64,000 nucleotides of DNA from Algoriphagus sp. GTDB lineage: Bacteria > Bacteroidota > Bacteroidia > Cytophagales > Cyclobacteriaceae. Below the pieces are notes generated by a model that was not told the DNA's origin, made no database searches, and saw only the letters and a program-made list of their open reading frames with translations. Of this stretch, positions 17,272 through 25,855 are shown piece by piece; within the stretch, counting starts at the first letter, position 1; the number at the start of each line of letters is the position of its first letter. The stretch is taken from contig JAMNXQ010000004.1 in assembly GCA_023653075.1 (NCBI GenBank), forward strand, positions 1-64,000, given 5' to 3'. The translations under genes and the position numbers were made by a program.

Positions 17272-19524
17272 ATGTGGCAAACCTTCATCCGTAGTTTTCC
17301 AATTCAACTCCTTTTGCTTCACCTTCAAAAGAATCTTTCCTTACTCCTGATCTGGGGGGTATTGTTGGGGTTTGTCCTGGAGCAATTTGGGGTAGTGCTT
17401 GGCATTCCCTATCTGTTTTTAGATCCCGAATACCTGCATGAAGTTTCCTGGTTTAGTTTTTTTTGGATGGGACTGGGTTTGGCGGTATTTACCATGGCCT
17501 TTCACATGACTACCTACATCATGGATGGTTGGCGCTTCTCTTTCCTTGCTGTAGTGCATCGCCCTTTCATCCATTTTTGTTTCAATAATTCCTTGGTTCC
17601 CCTCTTTTTTTACCTCCTCTATACCATCCAAGTTGTTTCTTTTCAGTTAAACAATGACCTAGGTTCCAATTGGGAAGTTCTTCACTTGTACCTGGGATTT
17701 GCCTTGGGGAGTATTCTGGCTTACACGATCTTATTTGGGTACTTAAGTTTGACCAACAAGGGCTTTTTTAATCTTTTCTCTGAAACCATTGACAAACGAC
17801 TCCGGAAGGTGAGTCGAAGTCATCGATTGAAAAAAGGGGAAGCTGACCCCTTTAGTTTGGAGGGGCCTAGGGTGCAAGTTTACCTGAATCTCAAATTGGG
17901 TTGGGAGCAAGTGCGTCCAGATATTTCCCGCTTCGAAAAGGCAAAGTTGCTTCGGGTTTTTCATCAAAATCACTGGAATCTCTTTTTGATTCAAGTCTTT
18001 TTGGTGGCCCTGATTCTTTTCCTCGGCCTCTTCAACGAGCTGGAAATTCTGCAGTTCCCTGCAGCCATGAGTGCGCTACTATTGCTTTCCATTTTGCTTA
18101 TGGCAGTGGGCGCATTGACCTTTTGGTTGCGGACCTGGGCTGCAGTGACGGTCCTGGTTATGGTCTTGGGGGCCAATTACTTTTCTACGATACCTTGGCT
18201 GACCAAGCCGCATCAAGCTTATGGGTTGAATTACAATTCTGCTCCAGCAACTTATAACCTTTCTCGAATGGATGCATTGACGCATCCCGATACGCTACAG
18301 AAAGACAAGCAAAAAGTGGTTCAGATTTTGGACCGTTGGCGTGCCAAGTTTCCAGAAGACAGCAAGCCAAAGTTGGTGCTCGTGGCGGCAAGTGGAGGAG
18401 GACAACGAGCAGCCTTATGGACCCTGAAGGTGCTTCAAGAGCTTCACAAGAGCACTTCTGGGGAGCTTACGCGCCATTCCTTTCTCTACACCGGAGCGTC
18501 AGGGGGTGTCTTGGGGGAGGCCTTCTTCCGCGAATTGTATCTTCGTTCACTCAGTGACCCATCGCTTGACTTGACTGATCCAACCTATTTGCAGCAATTG
18601 TCTGCTGACAATCTCAATCCCATCCTCTTTAGTCTTTTGGTCAATGACCTCTTGTTTCCCACTCAAAAATTGGAGTACAGAGGGAGGGTTTATTCCAAGG
18701 ATAGGGGTTTTGCCTTTGAGGAGCAGCTCAATAAGAATACAAAAGGGATTCTGAAAAAGTCCCTTGCTGACTACAGAGCACCTGAAAGTTTGGCTCAAAT
18801 TCCTTTGCTACCTTTGACTACCTTAATCACCAACGATGGCAGGAAACTGATTATTTCTCCACATTCCTTTTCTTTTTTTGGAAGTGCGGGCCTACCTGAA
18901 TCACAAGACAGAGAGCTCAAACAATCCATTGATTTTGTGAGGTTTTTCGCCTCACATGATCCCGATAACCTACGATTCTTGACTGCCTTGCGGATGAGTG
19001 CCACCTTCCCCTTTGTGACCCCCAATGTGGAACTTCCCTCCAATCCCGTGATGAAAACAATGGACACGGGGCTTTCGGATAATTTCGGGATTCAAGATGC
19101 GCTACGATTTCTCTATGTCTTTCAAAATTGGATCGGAGCCAATACCTCAGGGGTGGTGTTAGTGACCATTCGGGATTCTGAAAAAACTCCCGAAATTTCC
19201 AATACAGCGACCACCAAAATTTTTGAAAAAATTGGGTCTCCACTGAAAAGTATTTATGGAAACTGGGATAAAATGCAAACCATCCACAACGAGGTGCTAT
19301 TCAATTACATGGCTGCGTCTATGCCTTTTGGGGTAGAAAAAATTGAATTTGAATATGCACCCGGAAAGCTCCCCAGTCAAGGATTGGAAACTTCGGGGAG
19401 TATGCAACGTGCTTCACTCAATTGGAGGCTGACCGCAAAAGAAAAGCGGTCTATTCTTGCAAATATCCAAACCCAGTCCAATCAAGCGGCTTTAACACGT
19501 GCTCGGGAGTTGTTTCTAAAATAA
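17272..19524 (+). CDS. Membrane-anchored patatin-like phospholipase family protein
   Basis: A 750-residue protein with an N-terminal half of about seven hydrophobic segments (near residues 26-50, 61-81, 97-122, 137-159, 235-257, 264-284 and 287-301) and a C-terminal patatin-like domain. The oxyanion loop is ASGGGQRAALW (about 373-383) and the nucleophile elbow is GASGG with Ser410. The Asp of the dyad is likely in MDTGLSDNFG, where patatins usually have DGG/DGA. It would be a membrane-bound lipid acyl hydrolase; the substrate is unknown. A GTG 33 bases upstream is in frame, but it falls inside an inverted repeat, so the ATG at 17272 is preferred. No operon partner. Confidence 0.78.
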   Translation: MWQTFIRSFPIQLLLLHLQKNLSLLLIWGVLLGFVLEQFGVVLGIPYLFLDPEYLHEVSWFSFFWMGLGLAVFTMAFHMTTYIMDGWRFSFLAVVHRPFIHFCFNNSLVPLFFYLLYTIQVVSFQLNNDLGSNWEVLHLYLGFALGSILAYTILFGYLSLTNKGFFNLFSETIDKRLRKVSRSHRLKKGEADPFSLEGPRVQVYLNLKLGWEQVRPDISRFEKAKLLRVFHQNHWNLFLIQVFLVALILFLGLFNELEILQFPAAMSALLLLSILLMAVGALTFWLRTWAAVTVLVMVLGANYFSTIPWLTKPHQAYGLNYNSAPATYNLSRMDALTHPDTLQKDKQKVVQILDRWRAKFPEDSKPKLVLVAASGGGQRAALWTLKVLQELHKSTSGELTRHSFLYTGASGGVLGEAFFRELYLRSLSDPSLDLTDPTYLQQLSADNLNPILFSLLVNDLLFPTQKLEYRGRVYSKDRGFAFEEQLNKNTKGILKKSLADYRAPESLAQIPLLPLTTLITNDGRKLIISPHSFSFFGSAGLPESQDRELKQSIDFVRFFASHDPDNLRFLTALRMSATFPFVTPNVELPSNPVMKTMDTGLSDNFGIQDALRFLYVFQNWIGANTSGVVLVTIRDSEKTPEISNTATTKIFEKIGSPLKSIYGNWDKMQTIHNEVLFNYMAASMPFGVEKIEFEYAPGKLPSQGLETSGSMQRASLNWRLTAKEKRSILANIQTQSNQAALTRARELFLK

Positions 19525-19546
19525 GCTGAATTTGAATTCGTTGAAC

Positions 19547-20026
19547 TTAGTACCCGATCCCGATTTTTTTGTAAATAAAGTGCATCAGCCAGGCAGGGCC
19601 AATCATCAAAAACTGTACATCTTTTAGAAAAGAAGGCTTCTTGCCTTCGATCTTGTGGCCGTAGAATTGTACAATCCAGGCAAGCACAAAGACACCCAAA
19701 CTGATATAGGCCAAGTCGCCAGAAAAAGTAATGGACAAGTAATTGGCCAAGGCCAAGCAAAAGGCAGAAAAGAGCAACATGCCCAGTGTAAGCGCAACAG
19801 ATAGCGAAAGGTAATAAATCAACACCAAGAATAGGGTAAGGGTCGCCCAGTTGGCAAAATCACCCAAAAATGGAAGTTGATCCACTAAAAATCCACTTGG
19901 AATACTAAATACCAATCCGACTACACTGAAGAAGATGGCAGGTACACAAAACCAGTGAATCAATTTGTTGGTCTTATTTTGATGACTTTCTCCGTATTCT
20001 GCTAGTAAGGAATCAATTTTTCTCAT
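19547..20026 (-). CDS. Mpo1-like (DUF962) membrane protein
   Basis: A 159-residue protein of the DUF962/Mpo1 family. Yeast Mpo1 is an iron-dependent dioxygenase acting on 2-hydroxy fatty acids in phytosphingosine breakdown. The signature EYGESHQNKTNKLIHWFCVP at the N-terminus and a second His in FYGHKIEGKKPSFLKD supply the conserved histidines. Four or five hydrophobic helices follow the usual pattern. It is divergent from the FAD oxidoreductase gene and convergent with the patatin-like gene. The bacterial substrate is not established; a 2-hydroxy fatty acid from sphingolipid-like lipids is plausible. Confidence 0.83.
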   Translation of the reverse strand: MRKIDSLLAEYGESHQNKTNKLIHWFCVPAIFFSVVGLVFSIPSGFLVDQLPFLGDFANWATLTLFLVLIYYLSLSVALTLGMLLFSAFCLALANYLSITFSGDLAYISLGVFVLAWIVQFYGHKIEGKKPSFLKDVQFLMIGPAWLMHFIYKKIGIGY

Positions 20027-20102
20027 GGGATTTTGGGTTTAATTGCGGTACTTGGTGTCACAAGTTAACCAACCAATTTTAAAAAGTAAATTCTCTTGGT
20101 CT

Positions 20103-21230
20103 ATGTTGAGTTTTTGGGAGCAAAAAAATTTTTTGAATTACGATTTAATCGTGGTAGGAGCCGGGTTTACGGGGTTATCTGCTGCAATTCATTTCAAGAA
20201 ACAACATAAGAAAGCTAAGGTATTGGTCATCGATCGGGGGGTATTTCCTTCGGGTGCCAGCACCAAAAACGCAGGCTTTGCTTGCTTTGGAAGTTTGACG
20301 GAGATTTTGGATGACTTCTGGAGCATGACTCCAGAGGAAGTGATGGAGTTGGTAGAGAAAAGGTATGCTGGTTTAACTCAGATTCGGAAGCAATTTGGAG
20401 ACAAAGCCTTGCGTTATCAACATCGGAATGGCTACGAAATCCTGGTCCAAGAGCAGTTGGAGGCCTTGGAGCAACTCGAATCCATTAATCATCTGTTGAA
20501 GAAAATTTTCAAAAAGGAAGTCTTTTCCCAAGTGAAGGATCCTTCCAAATTTGGTTTTTCTGAGCAAGTAAAGGCCGTGGTGAAAAACCGATTTGAAGGG
20601 GAATTGGATCCTGGAGCCTACCTAAATGCGCTTTGGGAGAAGGCTTCTGGTCTTGGAGTTCGGATTATTTCTGGGGTGTCAGTAGTAGAGGTAGATCACG
20701 ATGAAGGTAGGGTCTTGGCTGAGAAAAAGGATAGAAAGGAGATTTATGAATTTGTCGGAGATCGGGTAGCCATTTGTACCAATGCCTTCACCAAAAAACT
20801 TTGGCCCGATTCGCCTTTGGAGCCAGGTAGAGGACTAATTTTATTGAGTCAGCCCATTGCTGGGGGCATTCCTTGGAAGGGAGCTTTTCATTTGGACCGG
20901 GGATATGTCTATTTTCGTGAAGTAGAAGGTCGACTACTTTTGGGAGGTGCTAGAAATAAAGATTTTGAAAAAGAAAAAACGACTGAATTCGAGGTTAATC
21001 CTGCCATAAAATCACATTTGGAGCGGCTGGCTCGGGAAGTAATTTTTCCAGGTAGACCCCTAGCATGGGAGATGGAATGGACTGGAATCATGGCCTTTGG
21101 ATCCAAAAAATCTCCCATTATCCAGCAGATTGGAAAGAAAACGGCAGTGGCAGTACGACTGGGGGGCATGGGCGTTGCCATCGGCTGGCAGGTGGGGAAG
21201 GAGTTATCTGAACTACTTTCAGACCTGTAA
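20103..21230 (+). CDS. FAD-dependent oxidoreductase (DAO/glycine oxidase-like)
   Basis: A 375-residue flavoprotein of the DAO family (D-amino acid, glycine or sarcosine oxidase type). The FAD-binding Rossmann motif is LIVVGAGFTGLSAAIHF, followed by VIDRGVFPSGASTKNAGFA, the typical site near the flavin. The C-terminal block WTGIMAFGSKKSPIIQ and VRLGGMGVAIGWQVGKEL closes the FAD domain. A TTG 60 bases upstream could start a longer form, but the ATG at 20103 fits the family length. It is followed 51 bases later by nhaC. Substrate unknown. Confidence 0.83.
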   Translation: MLSFWEQKNFLNYDLIVVGAGFTGLSAAIHFKKQHKKAKVLVIDRGVFPSGASTKNAGFACFGSLTEILDDFWSMTPEEVMELVEKRYAGLTQIRKQFGDKALRYQHRNGYEILVQEQLEALEQLESINHLLKKIFKKEVFSQVKDPSKFGFSEQVKAVVKNRFEGELDPGAYLNALWEKASGLGVRIISGVSVVEVDHDEGRVLAEKKDRKEIYEFVGDRVAICTNAFTKKLWPDSPLEPGRGLILLSQPIAGGIPWKGAFHLDRGYVYFREVEGRLLLGGARNKDFEKEKTTEFEVNPAIKSHLERLAREVIFPGRPLAWEMEWTGIMAFGSKKSPIIQQIGKKTAVAVRLGGMGVAIGWQVGKELSELLSDL

Positions 21231-21281
21231 TTGATTTTTTTTCTTTAGTTTCATGGCTTCTAAACACTCGACTCCAACCGA

Positions 21282-22739
21282 ATGACATCAATTCCTAAAG
21301 TACCGAAGGTGCTGGATGCACTGATCCCCTTACTTTTTTTAATTGTACTTCTGATCATCAGCATTCAAGTTTTTGGCACGGATGGACTTTCGGGGTCGAG
21401 CCAGATTGTATTGATACTCTCGGCAACTGTTGCGGGGTTGATTGCTGTATTTCGATTAGGTTTTACCTGGGAAACGCTCCAAGATGGGGTGGTGAAAAGT
21501 ATTAGTTCAGCGATGAGCAGCATTCTCATTTTGTTTTTGATTGGTGCTTTAGCCGGAACTTGGCTCTTAAGTGGGATTGTGCCTGCCATGATTTATTACG
21601 GTTTGCTGGTATTGAGCCCCACTATTTTCTTGTTTGCGGCCTGCTTTATTAGTGGGATTGTATCCACCGCCACGGGTAGCAGCTGGACTACAGTAGCTAC
21701 TGTGGGTGTGGCCTTGCTTGGAATTGGAAAAGCCCTAGGCTTCGAAGAGGGAATTATTGCAGGGGCTATTATTTCAGGGGCCTATTTTGGCGACAAAATG
21801 TCCCCCTTATCCGATACCACCAACCTAGCACCAGCGATGGCGGGTACGGATTTATTTACCCACATTCGACACATGGCCAAAACTACTACCCCTACCATGA
21901 TTATTACCCTGATCCTATTTTTGGTGATTGGCTTTAATTATGAGACAGCAGGAAATGTAGCAGATGTTCAGGTCATTTCTGAAGTCATTTCTTCTACCTT
22001 CACCATCACTCCTTGGTTGTTTGTAGTCCCGCTTTTGGTGATTGTGATGATCGTTAGAAAGGTGCCCGCCTTGCCTGCTTTACTGGCTGGCGCCCTTTTG
22101 GGAGGTGTTTTTGCCTTGATTTTTCAACCCGAAATCATCGCTCGAATTGTGGGGGAAAAGGGAACATTTGCTTACATTGGATTTAAGGGGGTGATGATGG
22201 CCTTGTTTGGTGAAATTAGTATAGTCACTGAAAATGCCCTAGTAAATGAACTTCTGGTCACTCGAGGGATGGCAGGAATGCTCAATACCATTTGGCTGAT
22301 CGTCTGTGCGATGGTCTTTGGTGGAATCATGGAGGAAAGTGGGATGCTTAAGGTGTTGGCGGAGTCGATTATCCGTAAAGTGCACCGGGTAGGTTCCTTA
22401 ATTGCCTCTACTGCAGCTACCTGTATTTTTTTTAACATCACTACTTCAGATCAATACCTGGCTATCCTAGTTCCTGGAAGAATGTACGCCGATGTGTACA
22501 AGAAACGAGGGCTCAAGCCTGAAAACCTATCCCGAACCCTAGAGGATTCCGCGACCGTGACCTCGGTGTTGGTACCTTGGAATACCTGCGGGGCTACGCA
22601 AGCTTCCGTTTTGGGAGTTGCCACTTTTGTATATGCTCCCTATTGTTTTTTCAATATTATTAGCCCCATTATGACGATCCTGTACGGTTACCTCAATATT
22701 GGCATCAACTATTACGAAAAGGAAGAAGAGTTGGCATGA
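21282..22739 (+). CDS. nhaC: Na+/H+ antiporter NhaC family
   Basis: A 485-residue inner-membrane antiporter with about 12 helices. The NhaC-specific block is very clear: GIVSTATGSSWTTVATVGVA, then GAIISGAYFGDKMSPLSDTT and NLAPAMAGTDLFTHI. The second half has FNITTSDQYLAILVPGRM and EDSATVTSVLVPWNTCGA, also typical. Members exchange sodium for protons, and some relatives exchange malate and lactate. The stop codon overlaps the start of the exonuclease gene (ATGA), so the two genes are translationally coupled. Confidence 0.9.
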   Translation: MTSIPKVPKVLDALIPLLFLIVLLIISIQVFGTDGLSGSSQIVLILSATVAGLIAVFRLGFTWETLQDGVVKSISSAMSSILILFLIGALAGTWLLSGIVPAMIYYGLLVLSPTIFLFAACFISGIVSTATGSSWTTVATVGVALLGIGKALGFEEGIIAGAIISGAYFGDKMSPLSDTTNLAPAMAGTDLFTHIRHMAKTTTPTMIITLILFLVIGFNYETAGNVADVQVISEVISSTFTITPWLFVVPLLVIVMIVRKVPALPALLAGALLGGVFALIFQPEIIARIVGEKGTFAYIGFKGVMMALFGEISIVTENALVNELLVTRGMAGMLNTIWLIVCAMVFGGIMEESGMLKVLAESIIRKVHRVGSLIASTAATCIFFNITTSDQYLAILVPGRMYADVYKKRGLKPENLSRTLEDSATVTSVLVPWNTCGATQASVLGVATFVYAPYCFFNIISPIMTILYGYLNIGINYYEKEEELA

Positions 22740-23335
22740 TCCCCTACAGTATTAGTAAAGAAGAATTATTGGAGTTGCCGCTAGGCCAATTTGAAGGTCC
22801 GATCTACTTGATTGATCGTCCAGAACAGGTGGAGGATGCGCTTGATTTCTTGGAGGATCAGCCCCTAATCGGTTTTGATACCGAAACCAAGCCTTCTTTC
22901 CGGAAGGGAGAATTCAACCAGGTCTCCTTACTTCAACTAGCTACTGCCAATCAAGCCTTTATTTTTCGACTCAATAAAATCGGATTTTCTCCTGCTTTGA
23001 GAAGTTTGCTTGAAAAAGAAAATGTACTCAAGTTGGGTGCTGCCGTACACGATGACCTCAAGGCCTTGAAAAAGTTGACGGACTCTTTTTATCCTCAATC
23101 TTTTTTTGACTTGAACGACGAACTCAAAAAGGTAGGATTTCACAATGTGGGGGTCCGCAACCTTTGTGGAATGGTCCTGAAAATTCGCATTTCGAAGGCA
23201 GAGCAGGTTTCCAATTGGGAGGCAGACAAGTTGACGGAGCGACAGCTACGGTATGCGGCTACAGATGCCTGGGCCTGTTTGGAGATCTTCCAAAAGCTGA
23301 AGACAGCAGGATTTTTGGATGAGCTTTTAGGATAA
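22736..23335 (+). CDS. 3'-5' exonuclease, DEDDy family
   Basis: A 199-residue single-domain exonuclease related to RNase D and the WRN exonuclease domain. The four acidic residues and Tyr of the DEDDy set are visible: FDTETKPSF (Asp, Glu), KLGAAVHDDLKAL (Asp) and LRYAATDAWACLEIF (Tyr, Asp). There is no HRDC domain, so it is shorter than true RNase D. It begins within the nhaC stop codon. It probably trims RNA or DNA 3' ends; the substrate is not established. Confidence 0.87.
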   Translation: MIPYSISKEELLELPLGQFEGPIYLIDRPEQVEDALDFLEDQPLIGFDTETKPSFRKGEFNQVSLLQLATANQAFIFRLNKIGFSPALRSLLEKENVLKLGAAVHDDLKALKKLTDSFYPQSFFDLNDELKKVGFHNVGVRNLCGMVLKIRISKAEQVSNWEADKLTERQLRYAATDAWACLEIFQKLKTAGFLDELLG

Positions 23336-23357
23336 TGGGTTTATCCCTGTCTCCTAC

Positions 23358-24629
23358 TTAGCCAATTCGAACTTTTACTCGATCTGCACTGGAAAAATAC
23401 CGTTTTCCAATGTTTAGGAGGTCAGCTGCAGTGAATTTTTTTAGGTAGTTAAACCGGTTTTCGTAGAAACTGAAGTCAAGACCAGAAAAGTAGACTCCCT
23501 TGAATTGTTCGATTAGGTCAAAAGGTGAACTGAATTTAGAAAAGAGCTGACCAATCAAGTAATTTCTCAATAGTTCAATTTCCTCATTACCTGCAAGCAC
23601 GGTGCGCAGAAGAAGAATTTCCTTCTCGATTTCTTCAAATACTTCCTTCTGATGCGCTTTTTTCACATCTGCCGCAATTACCCAATAAGCATAGGTGTCC
23701 AGTTCTACCAAGGAGGAATGAATGCCGTAGGTATGTCCCTTGTCTTCACGAATGTTTTTGACTAGTCGTGAACCGAAGTACCCACCTAATAGCGTATTGA
23801 ATACTGCTAAGGCTGGATAGTCGGGATGTTTTTTAGGGATAGCCCATGCGCCCAAGCAGATGCTACTTTGGACGGCTCCGGCCTTGTCTTCTTGGAATTC
23901 CCAGGTTGGCGAAGGGGAAGGCAATTCCTGCTTTTGAGCGCCCTGTCTTAGGGGAAGTTGTTCGAGTTGTGCAAGAATCAGGTCTAGTTCTTGAAGCGTA
24001 AAATCACCCGACAGGAAGAGATTACAATCTTTCCATAGATTGGAGTGGTAGTACGCTTGTAGAAGCTCCGGAGTGATTTCTGAAATATGTGCTTCTGTAA
24101 TTTCCTGACCTAAGGGATGTTTTGGACCAAATAATCCTTTTTTGAATACTTGTCCTGCCCGAGAACTTGGTTTTTCTTGGTCTAGTTTGAGGCTGAGCTT
24201 TCGCTGAGATTTTCGTTTTTCCAGGTTTTCTTCTGGAAAGGTTGCCTCCGAGAAAAGGGAAATGAAAGTCGGAAGCAGATTGGTCAGGTGTTTTTTGATG
24301 CACAGCAAACTCAAACCTTCCTGGGTATAACTTAGGGTAGGATAGACCTCTGCGCCATGGTAATCAAAAAATTCAGCCAATTCCTGGCCGTTTGCTTTGG
24401 TCGTCCCCTCTTGCAGCATTTGCAGGGTAAGGGAAGGAATCAATGCATGAAGATTGGACAGTTGGGATCTGGAACTCACACCAATTACTTCTAGTTTGAC
24501 CGCGTCAATTCCTGGGGTTTGGAAGAAAAACAGTGTACTCCCTGTGCGCAGCTGAAATTGCTGAGGAGCAAGTAAGGCAAATTCGGAAGGAAGGGAAAAT
24601 TGAGGTGCTTTGGAACGGTCTACAGACAT
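23358..24629 (-). CDS. M16 peptidase homologue lacking the zinc motif
   Basis: A 423-residue two-domain protein of the M16B fold (processing-peptidase type). The normal zinc motif HxxEH would lie in SLTLQMLQEGTTKANG; none of the expected His residues is there, while the following strand (ELAEFFDYHGAEVYPTLSYTQEG) is intact. The second half has the family's LGAWAIPKKHPDYPALAVFNTLLGG block (read in parts) and RLVKNIREDKGHTYGI. It resembles non-catalytic subunits that pair with an active M16 partner, but no active partner is in the window. Its ATG overlaps the porV stop by one base (TAATG), so it belongs to the porU-porV operon. Confidence 0.85.
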   Translation of the reverse strand: MSVDRSKAPQFSLPSEFALLAPQQFQLRTGSTLFFFQTPGIDAVKLEVIGVSSRSQLSNLHALIPSLTLQMLQEGTTKANGQELAEFFDYHGAEVYPTLSYTQEGLSLLCIKKHLTNLLPTFISLFSEATFPEENLEKRKSQRKLSLKLDQEKPSSRAGQVFKKGLFGPKHPLGQEITEAHISEITPELLQAYYHSNLWKDCNLFLSGDFTLQELDLILAQLEQLPLRQGAQKQELPSPSPTWEFQEDKAGAVQSSICLGAWAIPKKHPDYPALAVFNTLLGGYFGSRLVKNIREDKGHTYGIHSSLVELDTYAYWVIAADVKKAHQKEVFEEIEKEILLLRTVLAGNEEIELLRNYLIGQLFSKFSSPFDLIEQFKGVYFSGLDFSFYENRFNYLKKFTAADLLNIGKRYFSSADRVKVRIG

Positions 24630-25855
24630 TAATTCGCAGCAGCAGTGGAAGCAAATGAATAACGGAGCGAAAACCGTAGGGTTTCAGCTAAGGGGTGATT
24701 TTGAACTTGAGGCACTAAGTAGGAAAAGTCCAAACCGAGTCGCTTCATGGTAAATCCGCCGCCCATGGTGAAATATCTTCTTCCACCTTTCGCGTCATCC
24801 TCGTAAAAATAGCCTGTTCTCAAGGCAAACTTAGTTGCATACAAATACTCGACTCCAAAGGAGATGGTGAGTTCACTTAACTCTTCTTGAAAGCCATCTG
24901 GTGCGTCGTTAAAGGAACCAAACATTCCAGAAATTAGCGGTCTATTTGGATCTTTTCCAGCAGCGATGATCAAGTTCCCACTTGCATCAGTTGCCAATGT
25001 TCCGTCTGCATTCGTTTTGTAAGTAGGTGGGGTAGGTACCATCAATTTGTTTGCATCCAAGGCAAAAGTCAGGGAGCTGGTTGGATTCACATTGATCTTG
25101 TAGGCAGTGCCTGCACGGAAGGTTGTGGGAATGTAGTCTAAGTCTTGCGCACTGTTGTAAGTGATTTTTGGACCTATGTTGGATAGGGTAAGACCCCAAG
25201 ACCAAACGCCTTCTTTTTCACCCACCAAAATTGGTTTCTGGTGATATAGTCCTATGTCGGCACCAACACTTGTGCCTGGTCGAGATTCAGCTCCTCCGGA
25301 AGAAGACATATTGCCAGAAAGGTTGGAGTGAATAAAGCGTGCAGAAATACCAAGGCCTAGGTTAGCAGATAGACGTCGGGAATAGGTGCCACCCATGGCG
25401 ATATCTCTTGGGTTAAATTCTCCAATGGGGTTGCCGCGTCCATCCGTCAGGGAGATATCCCCCATATTGAAGTAGCGAAGGTCTAATCCAAAGGCTGAAT
25501 TTTCATCAATTTTTTTGTAGCCAGCCAAGTAGCTCAAAGACATGTCGTTGACTAGCTTGCCTAGCCAAGGAGAATAGGATAGCGAAAAACCGTAACTATC
25601 TTGGATAAAAGCAAGCTTACCCGCATTCCAATGCGCAGAATTTGCATCTGGAGAAGTAGCCACGCCCACATCTCCCATAGCGGAATGTCGGGAGTCAGGA
25701 GCAAAGTTCAAAAAAGGAACCGCAGTAGTAATTACTCTTCTGCTGGGATCTTGTCCCGAAATGATCACACTATTTTGCGCAAAGGAGGTGAGTCCTGTAA
25801 GTACAAAAACTAGCGTAAAAATTGTTTCCCTCACGAATATGGCCTTTTTGTTCAT
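24629..25855 (-). CDS. porV: Type IX secretion system outer-membrane protein PorV
   Basis: A 408-residue outer-membrane beta-barrel of the FadL-like type that carries substrates of the type IX secretion system to the PorU attachment complex. After the signal peptide (MNKKAIFVRETIFTLVF...) the PorV signature appears: AVPFLNFAPDSRHSAMGDVG and VATSPDANSAHWNAGKLAF. The start at 25855 overlaps the porU stop as ATGA. The longer frame would run into porU and lacks a leader. The C-terminus (RFSLRYSF followed by a short tail) fits a barrel end. It is encoded directly after porU. Confidence 0.95.
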   Translation of the reverse strand: MNKKAIFVRETIFTLVFVLTGLTSFAQNSVIISGQDPSRRVITTAVPFLNFAPDSRHSAMGDVGVATSPDANSAHWNAGKLAFIQDSYGFSLSYSPWLGKLVNDMSLSYLAGYKKIDENSAFGLDLRYFNMGDISLTDGRGNPIGEFNPRDIAMGGTYSRRLSANLGLGISARFIHSNLSGNMSSSGGAESRPGTSVGADIGLYHQKPILVGEKEGVWSWGLTLSNIGPKITYNSAQDLDYIPTTFRAGTAYKINVNPTSSLTFALDANKLMVPTPPTYKTNADGTLATDASGNLIIAAGKDPNRPLISGMFGSFNDAPDGFQEELSELTISFGVEYLYATKFALRTGYFYEDDAKGGRRYFTMGGGFTMKRLGLDFSYLVPQVQNHPLAETLRFSLRYSFASTAAAN

